The position numbers were made by a program, and so were the translations under genes. From contig JAKAOI010000155.1 in the NCBI GenBank assembly GCA_021812265.1, forward strand, positions 1 through 6,160: 6,160 nucleotides of DNA, read 5' to 3'. The DNA comes from Chloroflexota bacterium. GTDB taxonomy: Bacteria > Chloroflexota > Ktedonobacteria > Ktedonobacterales > JACDGC01. Below, piece by piece: positions 6,010 to 6,160 of the stretch (positions are counted from its first letter, which is position 1; every line of letters starts with the position of its first letter). The notes beneath the pieces are model-generated. The model saw only the letters and a list, made by a program, of their open reading frames with translations, did not search any database and had not been told where the DNA came from.

Positions 6010-6033
6010 CGGAAGCCGGTTACTTCCGTTTTT
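6010..6033 (+). terminator. Intrinsic terminator downstream of the MEDS gene
   Basis: CGGAAG (6010-6015) and CTTCCG (6023-6028) form a six-pair stem with a seven-base loop, followed directly by TTTTT (6029-6033). It is the best plus-strand terminator after the MEDS gene, although 210 bases beyond its stop codon. Confidence 0.7.
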
Positions 6034-6101
6034 GTGTTGATAAAAAAATTCTTTTCCGGACACCGGCCATGCGGAAAGTGGGTTGCGGATAATGGGGTAT
6101 G

Positions 6102-6141
6102 AAAAAGCAGATTGGGAAAAAATATTCTCCAATCTGCTTTT
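6102..6141 (-). terminator. Strong 13-bp hairpin terminator, probably bidirectional
   Basis: AAAAGCAGATTGG (6103-6115) and CCAATCTGCTTTT (6129-6141) are exact complements around a 13-base loop. On the minus strand the stem ends in five T residues (6106-6102); on the plus strand in four. This is the classic form and suggests that a gene to the right of the window ends here, convergent with the MEDS gene. Confidence 0.75.
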
Positions 6142-6160
6142 AGCGTATAGCGCGGAAAAC

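Larger units (their letters stand above)
5801..6160. other. Non-coding tail region
   Basis: I see no supported gene in these 360 bases. They contain a short direct repeat (TATACAAAGT then TATACAAAAGT, from 5802), a GC-rich patch (5836-5857), a GCGCTA/TAGCGC hairpin (5942-5964) and three candidate terminators. The reading frame through 5763-6092 lacks a ribosome-binding site and runs across these structures. Confidence 0.6.

Noticed and set aside
5763..6092. Plus-strand open frame after the MEDS gene
   Set aside because: It overlaps the MEDS 3' end, has no ribosome-binding site, and spans two candidate terminators.
6092..6160. Start of a new plus-strand gene (ATG at 6092, open to the window edge)
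   Set aside because: Only 23 codons are visible, the upstream sequence has no good AGGAGG, and a perfect 13-bp terminator hairpin lies inside it. The sequence to the right would decide.
1..6160. tRNA genes, CRISPR arrays, insertion sequences
   Set aside because: No tRNA T-loop motif in a cloverleaf context, no spaced direct repeats outside the coding propeller array, and no transposase-like frame were seen.

Overview
The window is a piece of bacterial chromosome of moderate base composition. It has Shine-Dalgarno sites of the AGGAGG type and intrinsic terminators. The mix of genes (a free-standing MEDS-domain sensor, a serine/threonine pseudokinase, a Vgb-type propeller protein, and an L1 protein whose signature looks like Chloroflexota or Bacillota) suggests a Gram-positive-like or Chloroflexota-like lineage. 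That placement is an inference from resemblance only. No tRNA, rRNA, CRISPR array, transposase or phage gene is visible.

Layout. Bases 2-1165 (+) carry the 3' part of a gene of unknown function: a helical N-terminal part, a Thr/Pro/Ser linker, and five 42-residue virginiamycin-B-lyase-like propeller repeats. Bases 1166-1401 are a convergent gap with a terminator for each side. On the minus strand, read from right to left, lie rplA (ribosomal protein L1, 4578-3862), accC (biotin carboxylase, 3696-2344) and a degenerate protein kinase (2151-1402). Bases 4579-5098 form a long divergent control region with a structured rplA leader, several short inverted repeats and a clear sigma70-type promoter facing right. 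A MEDS-domain gene (5099-5800, +) follows. The final 360 bases hold terminators and no convincing gene.

How the parts fit. rplA and accC are housekeeping genes (ribosome and fatty-acid synthesis). Their usual partners, rplK before rplA and rplJ after it, and accB beside accC, are not in the window. Two strong hairpins without U-tracts separate rplA from accC, so read-through with reduced or processed accC mRNA is possible. The pseudokinase has its own ribosome-binding site, a possible promoter and a good terminator, so it may be a separate unit. The MEDS gene is transcribed divergently from its own promoter.

No complete new defence or biosynthetic system is visible. The most noteworthy items are the pseudokinase that has lost every catalytic residue, the nested duplication in the propeller gene, rplA standing apart from rplK, and the rplA leader with mutually exclusive pairing arms.
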